61,000 nucleotides of DNA from Burkholderiaceae bacterium (lineage in GTDB: Bacteria; Pseudomonadota; Gammaproteobacteria; Burkholderiales; Burkholderiaceae). The notes beneath the pieces were generated by a model. That model made no database searches. It saw nothing but the letters and a program-made list of their open reading frames with translations, and was not told the origin of the DNA. The stretch spans positions 1 to 61,000 of the forward strand of contig JAHFQJ010000010.1 in NCBI GenBank assembly GCA_023266335.1. Reading direction: 5' to 3'. The position numbers were made by a program, and so were the translations under genes. How positions within the stretch are numbered: the stretch's first letter is position 1; every line of letters begins with the position of its first letter. This document shows positions 9,396 to 20,869 of the stretch, piece by piece.

Positions 9396-9761
9396 TTAAA
9401 CAAGTACTTTGGGATTTGGTCCATATTCATTACTGCCTTCTTCACTATCTTTAAGCGCAAAAAATAATATAACTAATCCGCCAATTACGGGTATAACTAA
9501 AATTAACGCCCACCACCCACAATGCCCAGTATCATGAATTCTGCGTATAGTTAAAGCAAGACTTGGAATAGCGCCCACGGCAATAAATAATGTGCTTAAT
9601 AATCCAAGACTATCCATGTTATATGAGCCGATTGCCATATCAACAAAAGATAAAATAATAATAAATAAAATATAAAATAGAGTAAAGTACCAGTATTCAC
9701 TGCGAGAGGCACGCCCGCGAAAATTTACATAATTAGAATAAGCTTTAAGGAAAAAAGACAT
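9396..9761 (-). CDS. DUF805 inner-membrane protein
   Basis: A 121-residue membrane protein with the DUF805 (YhaH/YhaI-like) pattern: N-terminal NYVNFRGRASRSEYWYF, three to four hydrophobic segments, the conserved RRIHDTGHCGWW between helices, and the C-terminal GSNEYGPNP. Its molecular role is unknown in the family. It is a single gene, with the dispersed repeat and the hldA promoter region upstream. Confidence 0.9.
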   Translation of the reverse strand: MSFFLKAYSNYVNFRGRASRSEYWYFTLFYILFIIILSFVDMAIGSYNMDSLGLLSTLFIAVGAIPSLALTIRRIHDTGHCGWWALILVIPVIGGLVILFFALKDSEEGSNEYGPNPKVLV

Positions 9762-9938
9762 TTTCTATACCCCCACATAAATGACAATTTTCTATGATAT
9801 ATTTTTAAAAAGTTTTTTTCTATAAAATATGTGTATAAATGCTACAAATTAAAAAATAAAGTCATAAAAAATCAACTGCTTCAATAAAATTATATAGCTT
9901 TTTAGTTTAAGGCTCATAATCTATAAATAAATAGCACC

Positions 9939-10065
9939 TATGCTTATCACACTTGAAATTACATCTGCATTGCAGTTAGAATTATGCCTTTCTGTATGTA
10001 TGTGTACTATCTGCATCATAATTTTTACTTCCGCCTTGACCTAAATATGATTGAGACTAGTATAG
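9939..10065 (-). repeat. MITE-like dispersed repeat, copy R1
   Basis: The reverse complement starts TATACTAGTCTCAATC, continues ATTTAGGTCAAGGCGGAAG and TATGATGCAGATAGTACA, and ends CAAGTGTGATAAGCATA. It aligns with copy R2 (24951-25075) along its length, with many substitutions. It fills most of the 357-bp gene-free stretch between the DUF805 gene and the heptose kinase; in the rest (9762-9938) I see only AT-rich sequence. Its right end supplies the -35 box of the next promoter. Confidence 0.65.
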
Positions 10066-10078
10066 GTTATGGTATAAT
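10051..10078 (+). promoter_or_regulatory. Probable sigma-70 promoter for the heptose kinase gene
   Basis: TTGAGA (10051-10056) and TATAAT (10073-10078) are separated by 16 bp, 41 bp before the ATG. The -35 hexamer lies inside the end of repeat R1 and the -10 lies outside it, so the promoter appears to be a junction product of the repeat. Confidence 0.55.
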
Positions 10079-10118
10079 AAATATTATTCACTAAACTATT
10101 CCTAATTCAGGAAAATAT

Positions 10119-11081
10119 ATGGTAGATGAACAAAAAAAAATAGATTTTACACAATTAAAACATCAGCTCCAGCAAAAAAAAATTCTAGTTGCCGGAGATA
10201 TTATGCTCGATAGATATTGGTTTGGAGATACAAATAGAATCTCTCCGGAAGCGCCTGTGCCTATAATAAAAATTAATAAATTTGATGATCGCTTGGGCGG
10301 AGCGGCTAATGTGGCGCGTAATTTGTCTCATTTAGGGGTAAATGTTGGAATTTTAGGCTGTGTTGGGCAAGATGAAGCTGGTTTAAAAATACAAACCTTA
10401 CTCACAGAAGAATGCATAAATTCTTATTTACAAACAGATTATGATTATACCACCATTCTTAAACTTAGAGTTTTAGCACGTCAGCAGCAAATGATTCGCC
10501 TAGATTTTGAAGAGAATATTCCCGATTCTCTACTTGAAAAAATAGAATATGGTTTTGAAAAATTAATTAATCAATATGATTTAGTTATATTATCTGATTA
10601 TAATAAAGGCAGTTTAAAATATGCAGATAAGTTAATTTCAATTGCCGCAAAACATAATGTTCCTGTTTTAGTTGACCCTAAAGATAAATCATTTTCTAAA
10701 TATAGAGGGGTGGCTGTTATTACGCCAAATTTAAAAGAATTTAGAGAAATTGCCGGTTCATGGGAAAGTGAAGAAGAGTTGCATATTAAAGCACAAAATA
10801 TTCGTGAGCAGTTAAATTTACAATATTTATTATTAACCAGATCAGAACAAGGCATGACTTTGTTTACAGCTTCAGGCTATGAGCATTTTAATGCACAATC
10901 CAAAGAAGTTTTTGATGTGTCTGGTGCAGGAGATACAGTAATAGCCGTGTTAGCTGCCATTTTAAGCGTTACAGATGATATATATTTAGCAGCAGAGTAT
11001 GCAAATATTGCTGGTGGAATTGTAGTAGGTAAATTAGGTACATCATCAATTGAATTTGATGAATTGCAAGCCTATAAGTAA
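10119..11081 (+). CDS. rfaE1: D-glycero-beta-D-manno-heptose-7-phosphate kinase
   Basis: A 320-residue PfkB/ribokinase-fold kinase that makes heptose-1,7-bisphosphate for the lipopolysaccharide inner core. Family marks are VAGDIMLDRYWFGDTNRISPEAPVP near the start, GGAANVARNLSHLG, and the anion hole and catalytic base in DVSGAGD (Asp272). It lacks the nucleotidyltransferase domain of the fused HldE, as in many betaproteobacteria where the two enzymes are separate. Two runs of nine adenines (10132-10140 and 10174-10182) lie within the first 22 codons and could slip, though such runs occur elsewhere in this AT-rich DNA. Start ATG at 10119. Confidence 0.93.
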   Translation: MVDEQKKIDFTQLKHQLQQKKILVAGDIMLDRYWFGDTNRISPEAPVPIIKINKFDDRLGGAANVARNLSHLGVNVGILGCVGQDEAGLKIQTLLTEECINSYLQTDYDYTTILKLRVLARQQQMIRLDFEENIPDSLLEKIEYGFEKLINQYDLVILSDYNKGSLKYADKLISIAAKHNVPVLVDPKDKSFSKYRGVAVITPNLKEFREIAGSWESEEELHIKAQNIREQLNLQYLLLTRSEQGMTLFTASGYEHFNAQSKEVFDVSGAGDTVIAVLAAILSVTDDIYLAAEYANIAGGIVVGKLGTSSIEFDELQAYK

Positions 11082-11155
11082 AATAAATAGGTAAAGCATT
11101 GCAGATAAATTATTGATTATTTATAATATTACTTTAAATATAGTATAAATAATTT

Positions 11156-11515
11156 ATGGGCATTAAAGAAAAAACAACAAATTTGTGGCAGAGAAAAAAA
11201 ACTATTAGGGCAGATGATGATCATTATCATATAGCAGATCTTACTTATAAAATAGTTGACGACAAAGGCACTGATGGATTAATCAACTTAAATTGTGCTA
11301 TGAAAGGTAAATCACAGCAAGATTGCCCAAATTTTTCTCTTCAAAATTTAGATGAATTGATTGAAGGTTTTATTAATAAATGTCCGTGCTTTTCTTCTAC
11401 TTCTCTTGCTCCGATTACTAAAAAAATAGAAGAAAAAATAGTAGGGGAAGGTAAAAAAGCCAAAAAGAAACCCCCAGCCAAAAGAGTAATAAAATCTCCA
11501 TTCATTATGAGATAA
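11156..11515 (+). CDS. Small cysteine-containing orphan protein with a basic tail
   Basis: A 119-residue protein not recognised. It has an N-terminal charged region, a middle with four cysteines in INLNCAMKGKSQQDC and NKCPCF around a predicted helix (NLDELIEGFI), and a strongly basic C terminus (KKAKKKPPAKRVIK). The spacing C-x8-C, then a helix, then C resembles that of the orphan at 15916. It lies between the heptose kinase and the atp promoter. A TATAAA-like box just upstream could be its own promoter. Possibly secreted or nucleic-acid binding; both are guesses. Confidence 0.6.
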   Translation: MGIKEKTTNLWQRKKTIRADDDHYHIADLTYKIVDDKGTDGLINLNCAMKGKSQQDCPNFSLQNLDELIEGFINKCPCFSSTSLAPITKKIEEKIVGEGKKAKKKPPAKRVIKSPFIMR

Positions 11516-11585
11516 ATTGCTAACTTATTTGTCATGCTTGTGCATGCATTTGTGAATTTCCCATTGTAAACATAATACTGCTCAA

Positions 11586-11614
11586 TTGACAACGGCATCG
11601 TTATTGTCTATAAT
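11586..11614 (+). promoter_or_regulatory. Consensus sigma-70 promoter of the ATP synthase operon
   Basis: A perfect TTGACA (11586-11591), a 17-bp spacer and a perfect TATAAT (11609-11614), 32 bp before the atpI ATG at 11646. Full-consensus promoters are strong, fitting the high demand for ATP synthase. Confidence 0.85.
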
Positions 11615-11645
11615 ACAGAGTTTGTAAAAAGAATTGTCAAGTAAT

Positions 11646-12837
<1,192 letters not shown>

Positions 12838-12847
12838 TACTTTTTGA

Positions 12848-13156
<309 letters not shown>

Positions 13157-13176
13157 TTATTTTTGTTATCAAACTT

Positions 13177-13196
13177 GCAAGCAGAAATATGCTTGC
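13177..13196 (+). promoter_or_regulatory. Intercistronic hairpin between atpE and atpF
   Basis: GCAAGCA, a 6-base loop, and TGCTTGC form a perfect 7-bp stem in the 75-bp gap between atpE and atpF. No T-run follows, so it is not a typical terminator. It may protect or process the atpE message, or tune the ratio of subunits c and b; this is inferred. Confidence 0.5.
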
Positions 13197-13231
13197 ATAG
13201 TGTTTCACATATACAGAAACAGGAGCGAGTT

Positions 13232-13702
13232 GTGAATTTAAATGCAACATTATTAGCGCAAGCTGTAGTTTTTTTAATTTTTGCCTTATTTACTATGCGT
13301 TTTGTATGGCCGCCTGTCATCAAAGCAATAGATGAACGCAGAGAAAAAATTAAACAAGGCTTAGAAGCAGCTGAAAATAATCAAAAAAATCTTAAAGCGA
13401 ATGCAGAAAAAATTGAGCAGGAATTAAGTACAGCACGTATGCAGGGAGCTCAAAATATTGCCGATGCACAAAAACATGCCCAAGCATTAGCAAATGAATT
13501 GAAAGTCAAAGCTCATCAAGATGCGGAGCGTATAATTCAAGAAGCAAAAGCCCAAGCATTACAGGAAGCAAATAAAGCGAAAGAAGCTCTAAAAGAGCAA
13601 ATAGCTAGTTTAGTGCTAAAAGGTGTGGAGCAAATTTTGAAAAAAGAAGTTGACACAAAAGTGCATGCAGATTTACTAAATCAATTAAAGATGGAGCTAT
13701 AA
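13232..13702 (+). CDS. atpF: ATP synthase F0 subunit b
   Basis: A 156-residue stator subunit: N-terminal membrane helix (LLAQAVVFLIFALFTMRFVWPPV) and a long charged coiled coil rich in Ala, Glu, Lys and Gln. I chose the GTG at 13232, which has AGGAG at 13221-13225 and gives exactly the usual 156-residue length. An earlier in-frame TTG at 13163 would add 23 residues before the membrane helix and lacks a ribosome site. Confidence 0.95.
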   Translation: MNLNATLLAQAVVFLIFALFTMRFVWPPVIKAIDERREKIKQGLEAAENNQKNLKANAEKIEQELSTARMQGAQNIADAQKHAQALANELKVKAHQDAERIIQEAKAQALQEANKAKEALKEQIASLVLKGVEQILKKEVDTKVHADLLNQLKMEL

Positions 13703-13703
13703 A

Positions 13704-14237
13704 ATGCTGCAGGCTAATACTATTGCCAGACCTTATTCTGTTGCGCTGTTTAAAATAGCGAAAGAGTCAAATTCAGCAAATATTTGGCAGCAAACTTTAC
13801 GTGAGCTTTCTGCAGTTATGCAAAATGAAGATATAGCAAAGACAGTAGGCAATCCTAAAGTTAACCAAGCTGAATTAGTGGAAGATATAAAAAAATCTGT
13901 ATCTAATCAATCTAAAGAATTAGACGCATTTTTACAAATTTTACTATACAATAAGCGCCTATTAATTTTACCAAATATATCTTCTTATTTTGATGGTCTA
14001 TTAAATGAATATGAGGGCAGTTCGGATGTATGCATAGAAAGTGCATTACCAATTACAAAAAAACAGCAAAATGAGTTTGTGCGGTATTTAGAGCATAAAT
14101 TTGGACGCAAGCTTAATGCAAAAGTATTAATTGTTCCAGAACTAATTGGCGGCATGAGAGCATTTGTTGGTGATGAACTATTTGATTACTCAATAAAAGC
14201 CCAGCTATCAAATATGAAAGCAGAAATTATGGCTTGA
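13704..14237 (+). CDS. atpH: ATP synthase F1 subunit delta
   Basis: A 177-residue subunit linking the stator b dimer to the top of the alpha3beta3 head. The N-terminal helical domain begins TIARPYSVALFKIAKES, the family start. The C-terminal signature is GGMRAFVGDELFDYSIKAQLSNM. It begins one base after the atpF stop. Confidence 0.96.
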   Translation: MLQANTIARPYSVALFKIAKESNSANIWQQTLRELSAVMQNEDIAKTVGNPKVNQAELVEDIKKSVSNQSKELDAFLQILLYNKRLLILPNISSYFDGLLNEYEGSSDVCIESALPITKKQQNEFVRYLEHKFGRKLNAKVLIVPELIGGMRAFVGDELFDYSIKAQLSNMKAEIMA

Positions 14238-14263
14238 TGAGCTTAACTTAAAGTATATTATTT

Positions 14264-14291
14264 TTAAACTTTAACTTTGCTTAAGGTTTAA
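14264..14291 (+). promoter_or_regulatory. AT-rich hairpin between atpH and atpA
   Basis: TTAAACTTTAA and TTAAGGTTTAA can pair into an 11-bp stem (one G-T pair) with a 6-base loop; a run of seven T follows about ten bases later (14304-14310). It sits in an unusually long 144-bp gap between atpH and atpA. It could be a leaky terminator or a processing site that lowers or adjusts expression of the distal genes; weak evidence. Confidence 0.35.
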
Positions 14292-14381
14292 TTTTAAAAT
14301 TTAGTTTTTTTATTAACAATGATAGCCATTAAAAATAAAGTTAATAATTTTTAAATGGTATATAAGCAGGAGCGTTGAATA

Positions 14382-15914
14382 ATGCAACTTAATCCTAGTG
14401 AGATTAGCGAATTAATCAAGAGCCGAATTCAAGGTTCTAACCTAGATGGTAAAATAGTAAATCAGGGTACTGTTATTTCAGTAGCTGATGGCGTATGCCG
14501 TATTCATGGATTATCAAATGTTATGCAAGGTGAAATGTTAGAGTTTCCTAACAATACTTATGGTTTAGCTTTGAATCTAGAAAGAGACTCGGTAGGTGCT
14601 GTAATTCTAGGTAATTATGAACAAATCAAAGAGGGTGATACGGTTAAATGTACAAGCCGCATTCTAGAAGTTCCTGTAGGCAATGAATTATTGGGACGAG
14701 TAGTTGATGCACTAGGTAATCCAATAGATGGTAAAGGTGCAATTAATGCTAAAGAAACTGATATTATTGAAAAAGTAGCTCCAGGTGTAATTTGGAGGCA
14801 ATCGGTAAGTCAACCTCTGCAAACTGGTTTAAAAGCTGTTGATTCAATGGTGCCGATTGGACGGGGGCAGCGTGAGTTAATCATTGGCGACCGTCAAACA
14901 GGAAAAACGGCAGTTGCTGTAGATGCAATTATTAGCCAAAAAGGCAAGTGTGTAAAATGTATTTATGTTGCGATTGGTCAAAAAGCTTCAACAATTGCTA
15001 ACGTAGTACGTAAATTACAAGAACATGGGGCTTTAGAATATACAATAATTGTTTCAGCTTCAGCTTCAGAATCTGCAGCTATGCAGTTTATTGCACCATA
15101 TTCCGGCTGTACAATGGGTGAATATTTCCGCGACCGCGGTGAAGATGCTTTAATTGTTTATGATGATTTAACCAAACAAGCTTGGGCATATCGTCAAATG
15201 TCTCTATTATTACGTCGCCCGCCGGGTCGTGAAGCTTATCCAGGCGATGTATTCTATATTCACTCACGCTTATTAGAGCGGGCTGCACGTGTAAGTGCGG
15301 AGTATGTAGAAAAATTTACTCATGGTGCAGTAAAGGGTAAAACAGGTTCATTAACCGCATTACCAATTATTGAAACACAAGCAGGTGATGTATCTGCATT
15401 TGTACCAACTAATGTAATTTCTATCACAGACGGGCAAATTTTCTTATCGACAGCTCAATTTAATTCAGGTATTCGTCCTGCAATTGATGTTGGTATTTCT
15501 GTATCACGTGTGGGTAGTGCTGCTCAAACTAAATTTATCAAAAAAGTTTCAGGCGGTATCCGTACAGATTTAGCACAATATCGTGAATTAGCGGCTTTTG
15601 CACAATTTGCCTCTGACCTTGATGAATTTACCCGCAAGCAGTTAGAACGCGGCAAACGTATGGTTGAATTGTTAAAACAAGCACAATATGAACCACAGCA
15701 GGTATGGCAATTAGGTGCAATTTTATTTGCAGCAAGTAAAGGTAATTTGGATGATATTGAAGTAAAAGATATTTTAGCTTTTGAAAGCGGTTTATTTTCT
15801 TACTTAAAAATGAAATATATTGATTGGATTGAACGCATCGAAAGCACAAAAGATTTAAGTAAAGATGATGAAGAAATTTTAGTTCAAGCCATTAAAGGTT
15901 TTAAAGGTAGATAG
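14382..15914 (+). CDS. atpA: ATP synthase F1 subunit alpha
   Basis: A 510-residue non-catalytic nucleotide-binding subunit of the F1 head. The Walker A motif is GDRQTGKT (residues 169-176), and the alpha signature is in [32 protein letters not shown]. The N terminus [18 protein letters not shown] is typical of betaproteobacteria. A GGAG precedes the ATG. In most bacteria atpG follows directly; here about 1.08 kb of small orphan genes comes between. Confidence 0.98.
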   Translation: MQLNPSEISELIKSRIQGSNLDGKIVNQGTVISVADGVCRIHGLSNVMQGEMLEFPNNTYGLALNLERDSVGAVILGNYEQIKEGDTVKCTSRILEVPVGNELLGRVVDALGNPIDGKGAINAKETDIIEKVAPGVIWRQSVSQPLQTGLKAVDSMVPIGRGQRELIIGDRQTGKTAVAVDAIISQKGKCVKCIYVAIGQKASTIANVVRKLQEHGALEYTIIVSASASESAAMQFIAPYSGCTMGEYFRDRGEDALIVYDDLTKQAWAYRQMSLLLRRPPGREAYPGDVFYIHSRLLERAARVSAEYVEKFTHGAVKGKTGSLTALPIIETQAGDVSAFVPTNVISITDGQIFLSTAQFNSGIRPAIDVGISVSRVGSAAQTKFIKKVSGGIRTDLAQYRELAAFAQFASDLDEFTRKQLERGKRMVELLKQAQYEPQQVWQLGAILFAASKGNLDDIEVKDILAFESGLFSYLKMKYIDWIERIESTKDLSKDDEEILVQAIKGFKGR

Positions 15915-15915
15915 T

Positions 15916-16167
15916 ATGGCACAGAAGATTAAGCCGCAAAATTGTTTACTATGGATTAATAGGGGTAAAGATGATGGGTTATTTCCGGGCGATCATGTAT
16001 GCGGAATGACATTGTCGTCACCCAAGCTTGCATCAGAGATTTTTTATTGCTATACAGGTGATTATTACTCCTGTGCTGAGCTTTCCAAAGAGCAAATGGA
16101 CAGTATGAATATTGATTATGATTGCACATTTAAAAATTTAAGCTTAGATAGAGAGAAGAAACAATAA
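15916..16167 (+). CDS. Small cysteine-rich orphan, first insert between atpA and atpG
   Basis: An 83-residue protein not recognised, starting one base after the atpA stop, so it is almost certainly co-translated with the ATP synthase operon. It has five cysteines spread through the chain (QNCLLW, HVCGM, FYCYTGDYYSC, YDCTF) and an acidic, Tyr/Asp-rich middle. The segment C-x6-C-x2-LS followed by a short helix and another Cys resembles 11156-11515. No signal peptide or membrane segment. Codon use is AT-rich like its neighbours. Confidence 0.65.
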   Translation: MAQKIKPQNCLLWINRGKDDGLFPGDHVCGMTLSSPKLASEIFYCYTGDYYSCAELSKEQMDSMNIDYDCTFKNLSLDREKKQ

Positions 16168-16187
16168 ATTTAAAGGATAATGCGAAC

Positions 16188-16396
16188 ATGAGATGTAGTT
16201 TTTCAGATCTGTCTGTCAAATCTGTAAAAAATTTGAAAAAGCTTGTGCAAGTACTTCTTCCTGGAGTTTAGCTTCTAGGAGTTATGACAATGATAAATCT
16301 AAACTTTCAGACTATGTTTTGAATCATGATAGCGAAGGTGATTGTCATTCAGGCAATAAAACATCTTGTAATAAAATTGGTGATTCTTTGGTATAA
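16188..16396 (+). pseudogene. Frameshifted small cysteine-rich orphan between atpA and atpG
   Basis: An AAAGGA ribosome site precedes an ATG at 16188. The reading frame MRCSFSDLSVKSVKN stops after 28 codons, but from about 16215 another frame is open to a TAA at 16394-16396 and reads CQICKKFEKACASTSS... with further cysteines. The total of 209 bases is one short of a multiple of three, as expected for a single-base deletion in a gene of about 69 codons. Like its neighbours it would encode a small protein with CxxC-type cysteines. A sequencing error or programmed frameshift is also possible. Confidence 0.45.
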
Positions 16397-16445
16397 GTTA
16401 AAAATCTTTCCAGTAGCAATTAATTAATTTTTTAAGGGGATTTTA

Positions 16446-16673
16446 ATGAAATGTAGCGGTAATGCAAGCTTAAGAGAGGTTGTAGAGAATGTTTTAGGCA
16501 GGCGTATGCTGGCTAATGAAGTTAAAGAATTGGATTCTTTAGTTTGTTATAACGATGAAAGTACGTTTAGTTATAAATTAAAAAATAGTAGAAAGTCAGG
16601 TGGAGAAACCATTAATCTGTGTTCTGTATGCCAAGGATTTTTTGGTGAAATTACACCTTTAGCTAAGCTGTAG
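16446..16673 (+). CDS. Small orphan with a CxxC motif, in the atp operon
   Basis: A 75-residue protein not recognised. It starts MKCSG, has a helical N-terminal half rich in charged residues (SLREVVENVLGRRMLANEVKE) and ends with INLCSVCQGFFGEITPL, a CxxC that could bind metal or form a disulfide. A clear AAGGGGA Shine-Dalgarno sequence lies at 16434-16440. It is in the same orientation as the atp genes, 49 bp after the frameshifted gene. Confidence 0.6.
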   Translation: MKCSGNASLREVVENVLGRRMLANEVKELDSLVCYNDESTFSYKLKNSRKSGGETINLCSVCQGFFGEITPLAKL

Positions 16674-16730
16674 GCTTGCCGTGAATTTTGTCAATAAAAG
16701 CTATTTATCAAATTAAAGTTGCGTTGCGGT

Positions 16731-16961
16731 ATGGCAGAAAAATATTTTAAGATTACATGTAATAATAAATTATTTTGTTTTAAAAGGTTTGTTAATAATA
16801 CTAGTATTATTGAAATAAAAAACAGTAAGTTGACGTGTGTCGGAGAAGTAACTTCTCATTTTTGTAGCTATGGCAGAAGAAAATATGAATTTATGTTATG
16901 CAGTATGCATGAAAGTGGTATTATTAGTAACTTAACAGCTAGGGTAGAATCTATTAATTAG
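16731..16961 (+). CDS. Small cysteine-rich orphan, last insert before atpG
   Basis: A 76-residue protein starting MAEKYFKITC; I use the ATG at 16731 rather than an upstream in-frame TTG. Five cysteines end short hydrophobic strands (FKITC, LFC, KLTC, SHFC, FMLC), suggesting a small beta protein. It appears related to the frameshifted gene at 47047-47261: in both, a C-x4-VT-x1-2-H/I-C stretch is followed by a hydrophobic segment, another Cys and a final S-x-x-x-x-x-NLT. It ends 32 bp before atpG. Function unknown. Confidence 0.6.
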   Translation: MAEKYFKITCNNKLFCFKRFVNNTSIIEIKNSKLTCVGEVTSHFCSYGRRKYEFMLCSMHESGIISNLTARVESIN

Positions 16962-16993
16962 CCTAAACTTATTAACTAAAAAATGAGGATGGA

Positions 16994-19311
<2,318 letters not shown>

Positions 19312-19336
19312 TATTGCATTAGTATAATTGATAATC

Positions 19337-19365
19337 TTAGAGAATATTGTTTAAATGTTCTCTAA
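19337..19365 (+). promoter_or_regulatory. Hairpin after atpD
   Basis: TTAGAGAA and TTCTCTAA form a perfect 8-bp stem around a 13-base loop, 26 bp after the atpD stop. No T-run follows, so complete termination is unlikely. It may stabilise the upstream message or mark the border of the inserted gene at 19400. Confidence 0.4.
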
Positions 19366-19399
19366 AGATGAGAAGTTTGATTAAATTTTAAGGGCATAT

Positions 19400-19906
19400 A
19401 TGAGTTATACTTATACTCAATTAATAGATGGTGCAGTTAAGTGTGATACGCACAATAAAATACTGATTAATAATTACCCTAAGTCAATAAATCCTTATTC
19501 TAGTTTTTCACTTAAATGTCTTGCTTCTCAAAATGGGGGGCAAGATCATGTTTTTGATTCTGCAGTTGATAAGTTTAATTTAGAACGTGTAGATGACCAA
19601 AGTCTGCAAAAAGTTATAGATAATTATTATCCATCATGCAAATCTTTGCAGTCTTTAGTTGAAAATTCACAAGGAGAGGATTTATTCTTAAATATTACTT
19701 GTTATGATAGAGGACGTACTGTTATAAAGGAACACTTACAGCAACATATAGAGCAATATTTCCAACAAGAGGAATATGCCTGGAATGAAGGAGTTTGCCA
19801 TAATTTTTATCGTTACAATAGTTCTGGTGAGTGCTATTATTTAACGATTGATTATGCAAATAGACAAGCTTATTATAAAAGACTAAAAACAGAATCTGTA
19901 TGTTAG
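19400..19906 (+). CDS. Cysteine-containing orphan between atpD and atpC
   Basis: A 168-residue soluble protein not recognised, inserted between the normally adjacent atpD and atpC. It has eight cysteines. Near the start IDGAVKCDTH is followed by FSLKC, then a helical region (DDQSLQKVIDNYYPSC), a strand LFLNITC, and a C-terminal YYLTIDYANRQAYY. The DG-x-V-x-CD-x-H start, L-x-C strand and L-x-ID...A-x-Y ending also occur in the orphan at 20424-20852, so the two may be diverged paralogues. TTTTAAGGG precedes the ATG as ribosome site. Confidence 0.65.
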   Translation: MSYTYTQLIDGAVKCDTHNKILINNYPKSINPYSSFSLKCLASQNGGQDHVFDSAVDKFNLERVDDQSLQKVIDNYYPSCKSLQSLVENSQGEDLFLNITCYDRGRTVIKEHLQQHIEQYFQQEEYAWNEGVCHNFYRYNSSGECYYLTIDYANRQAYYKRLKTESVC

Positions 19907-19965
19907 ATGAATATTAAGAGGTAGATAATTGATGAATAGTATGAAAAAATAAAAAAAGAGATTAT

Positions 19966-20385
19966 ATGAACCAAATAGAAATAGAAATTATCAGTGCAGA
20001 ACAAACTGTATTTGCAGGTAAGGCTCAATTTGTAAGTTTACCTGGGGCGAACGGTGAGTTGGGAATTTTGCTCGGTCATACTCCGCTCATTTCAAAAATA
20101 AAACCTGGCACAGTTTATATTGAAATAGATGATGATAAACATGAATATGTTTTTATAGCTGGTGGTGTTTTGCAAGTTCAGCCTCAAAAAATTACAGTTT
20201 TAGCAGATACTGCAATCCGCGGAGATGATTTAGACGAGGCTAAGGCAAATGAAGCACGTGCTAAAGCACAAGAAATTATAAACAATAAAAATGGCAACAT
20301 AGATTTAGCCAAAGCACAGTCAGAACTAATGTTGGCTGCTGCACAGTTGGCAGCTATTGCCCGCCTGCGCAATAAAAGATATTAA
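19966..20385 (+). CDS. atpC: ATP synthase F1 subunit epsilon
   Basis: A 139-residue subunit: an N-terminal beta-sandwich ([18 protein letters not shown] is the family signature, then [11 protein letters not shown]) and a C-terminal helical hairpin rich in Ala, Glu and Lys that can inhibit hydrolysis. It is the last atp gene, separated from atpD by a 654-bp insert carrying an orphan gene. AAAGAG lies just before the ATG. Confidence 0.96.
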   Translation: MNQIEIEIISAEQTVFAGKAQFVSLPGANGELGILLGHTPLISKIKPGTVYIEIDDDKHEYVFIAGGVLQVQPQKITVLADTAIRGDDLDEAKANEARAKAQEIINNKNGNIDLAKAQSELMLAAAQLAAIARLRNKRY

Positions 20386-20423
20386 TAAAAATATTGCTAT
20401 GATTTATTTTTAAGGATTGAAAT

Positions 20424-20852
20424 ATGCCTGTATTATTCAATAAAGATGGTAACCCTGTTTGTGATGAGCATAAATACAAAAAGGGTGCTATAGAACCGGA
20501 AGGTACTCCAAGACTATTACACTTTAAGAAGTTAGGCGAAGATTATATTATACGCTTGGCTTGCTATAAAGAAAATAATGTTCATTATTTTGATATTCCA
20601 CCCACAAATGAATCGTATCAGAGTATATTTTATCTTTTTAAGGATAAGATACAACTTCCAGATAATATTACATATGAAAATATATTATATTGTTCAATTA
20701 TAGATACATATGGTAATTTTAAACCCCACATCCTCAATATGGATTTGATAGCAATATCATTTAAAGATAATGTGTATACAGGTACTTATGAGGGAAAAAA
20801 ATTAGAAATAGATATGAACAAAAAAATAGCGAGATATATTGGATATGCATAA
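20424..20852 (+). CDS. Cysteine-containing orphan between atpC and priA
   Basis: A 142-residue soluble protein not recognised. It opens LFNKDGNPVCDEHKYKKG, then has strands ending in Cys (IIRLAC, ENILYC) and closes with LEIDMNKKIARYIGYA. The DG-x-x-VCD-x-H start and the L-x-ID...A-x-Y ending match 19400-19906. A TTTTAAGGA ribosome site precedes the ATG, as for 19400. It ends 17 bp before priA and is probably co-transcribed with it. Confidence 0.65.
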   Translation: MPVLFNKDGNPVCDEHKYKKGAIEPEGTPRLLHFKKLGEDYIIRLACYKENNVHYFDIPPTNESYQSIFYLFKDKIQLPDNITYENILYCSIIDTYGNFKPHILNMDLIAISFKDNVYTGTYEGKKLEIDMNKKIARYIGYA

Positions 20853-20869
20853 AAACATTATAAATTCAG

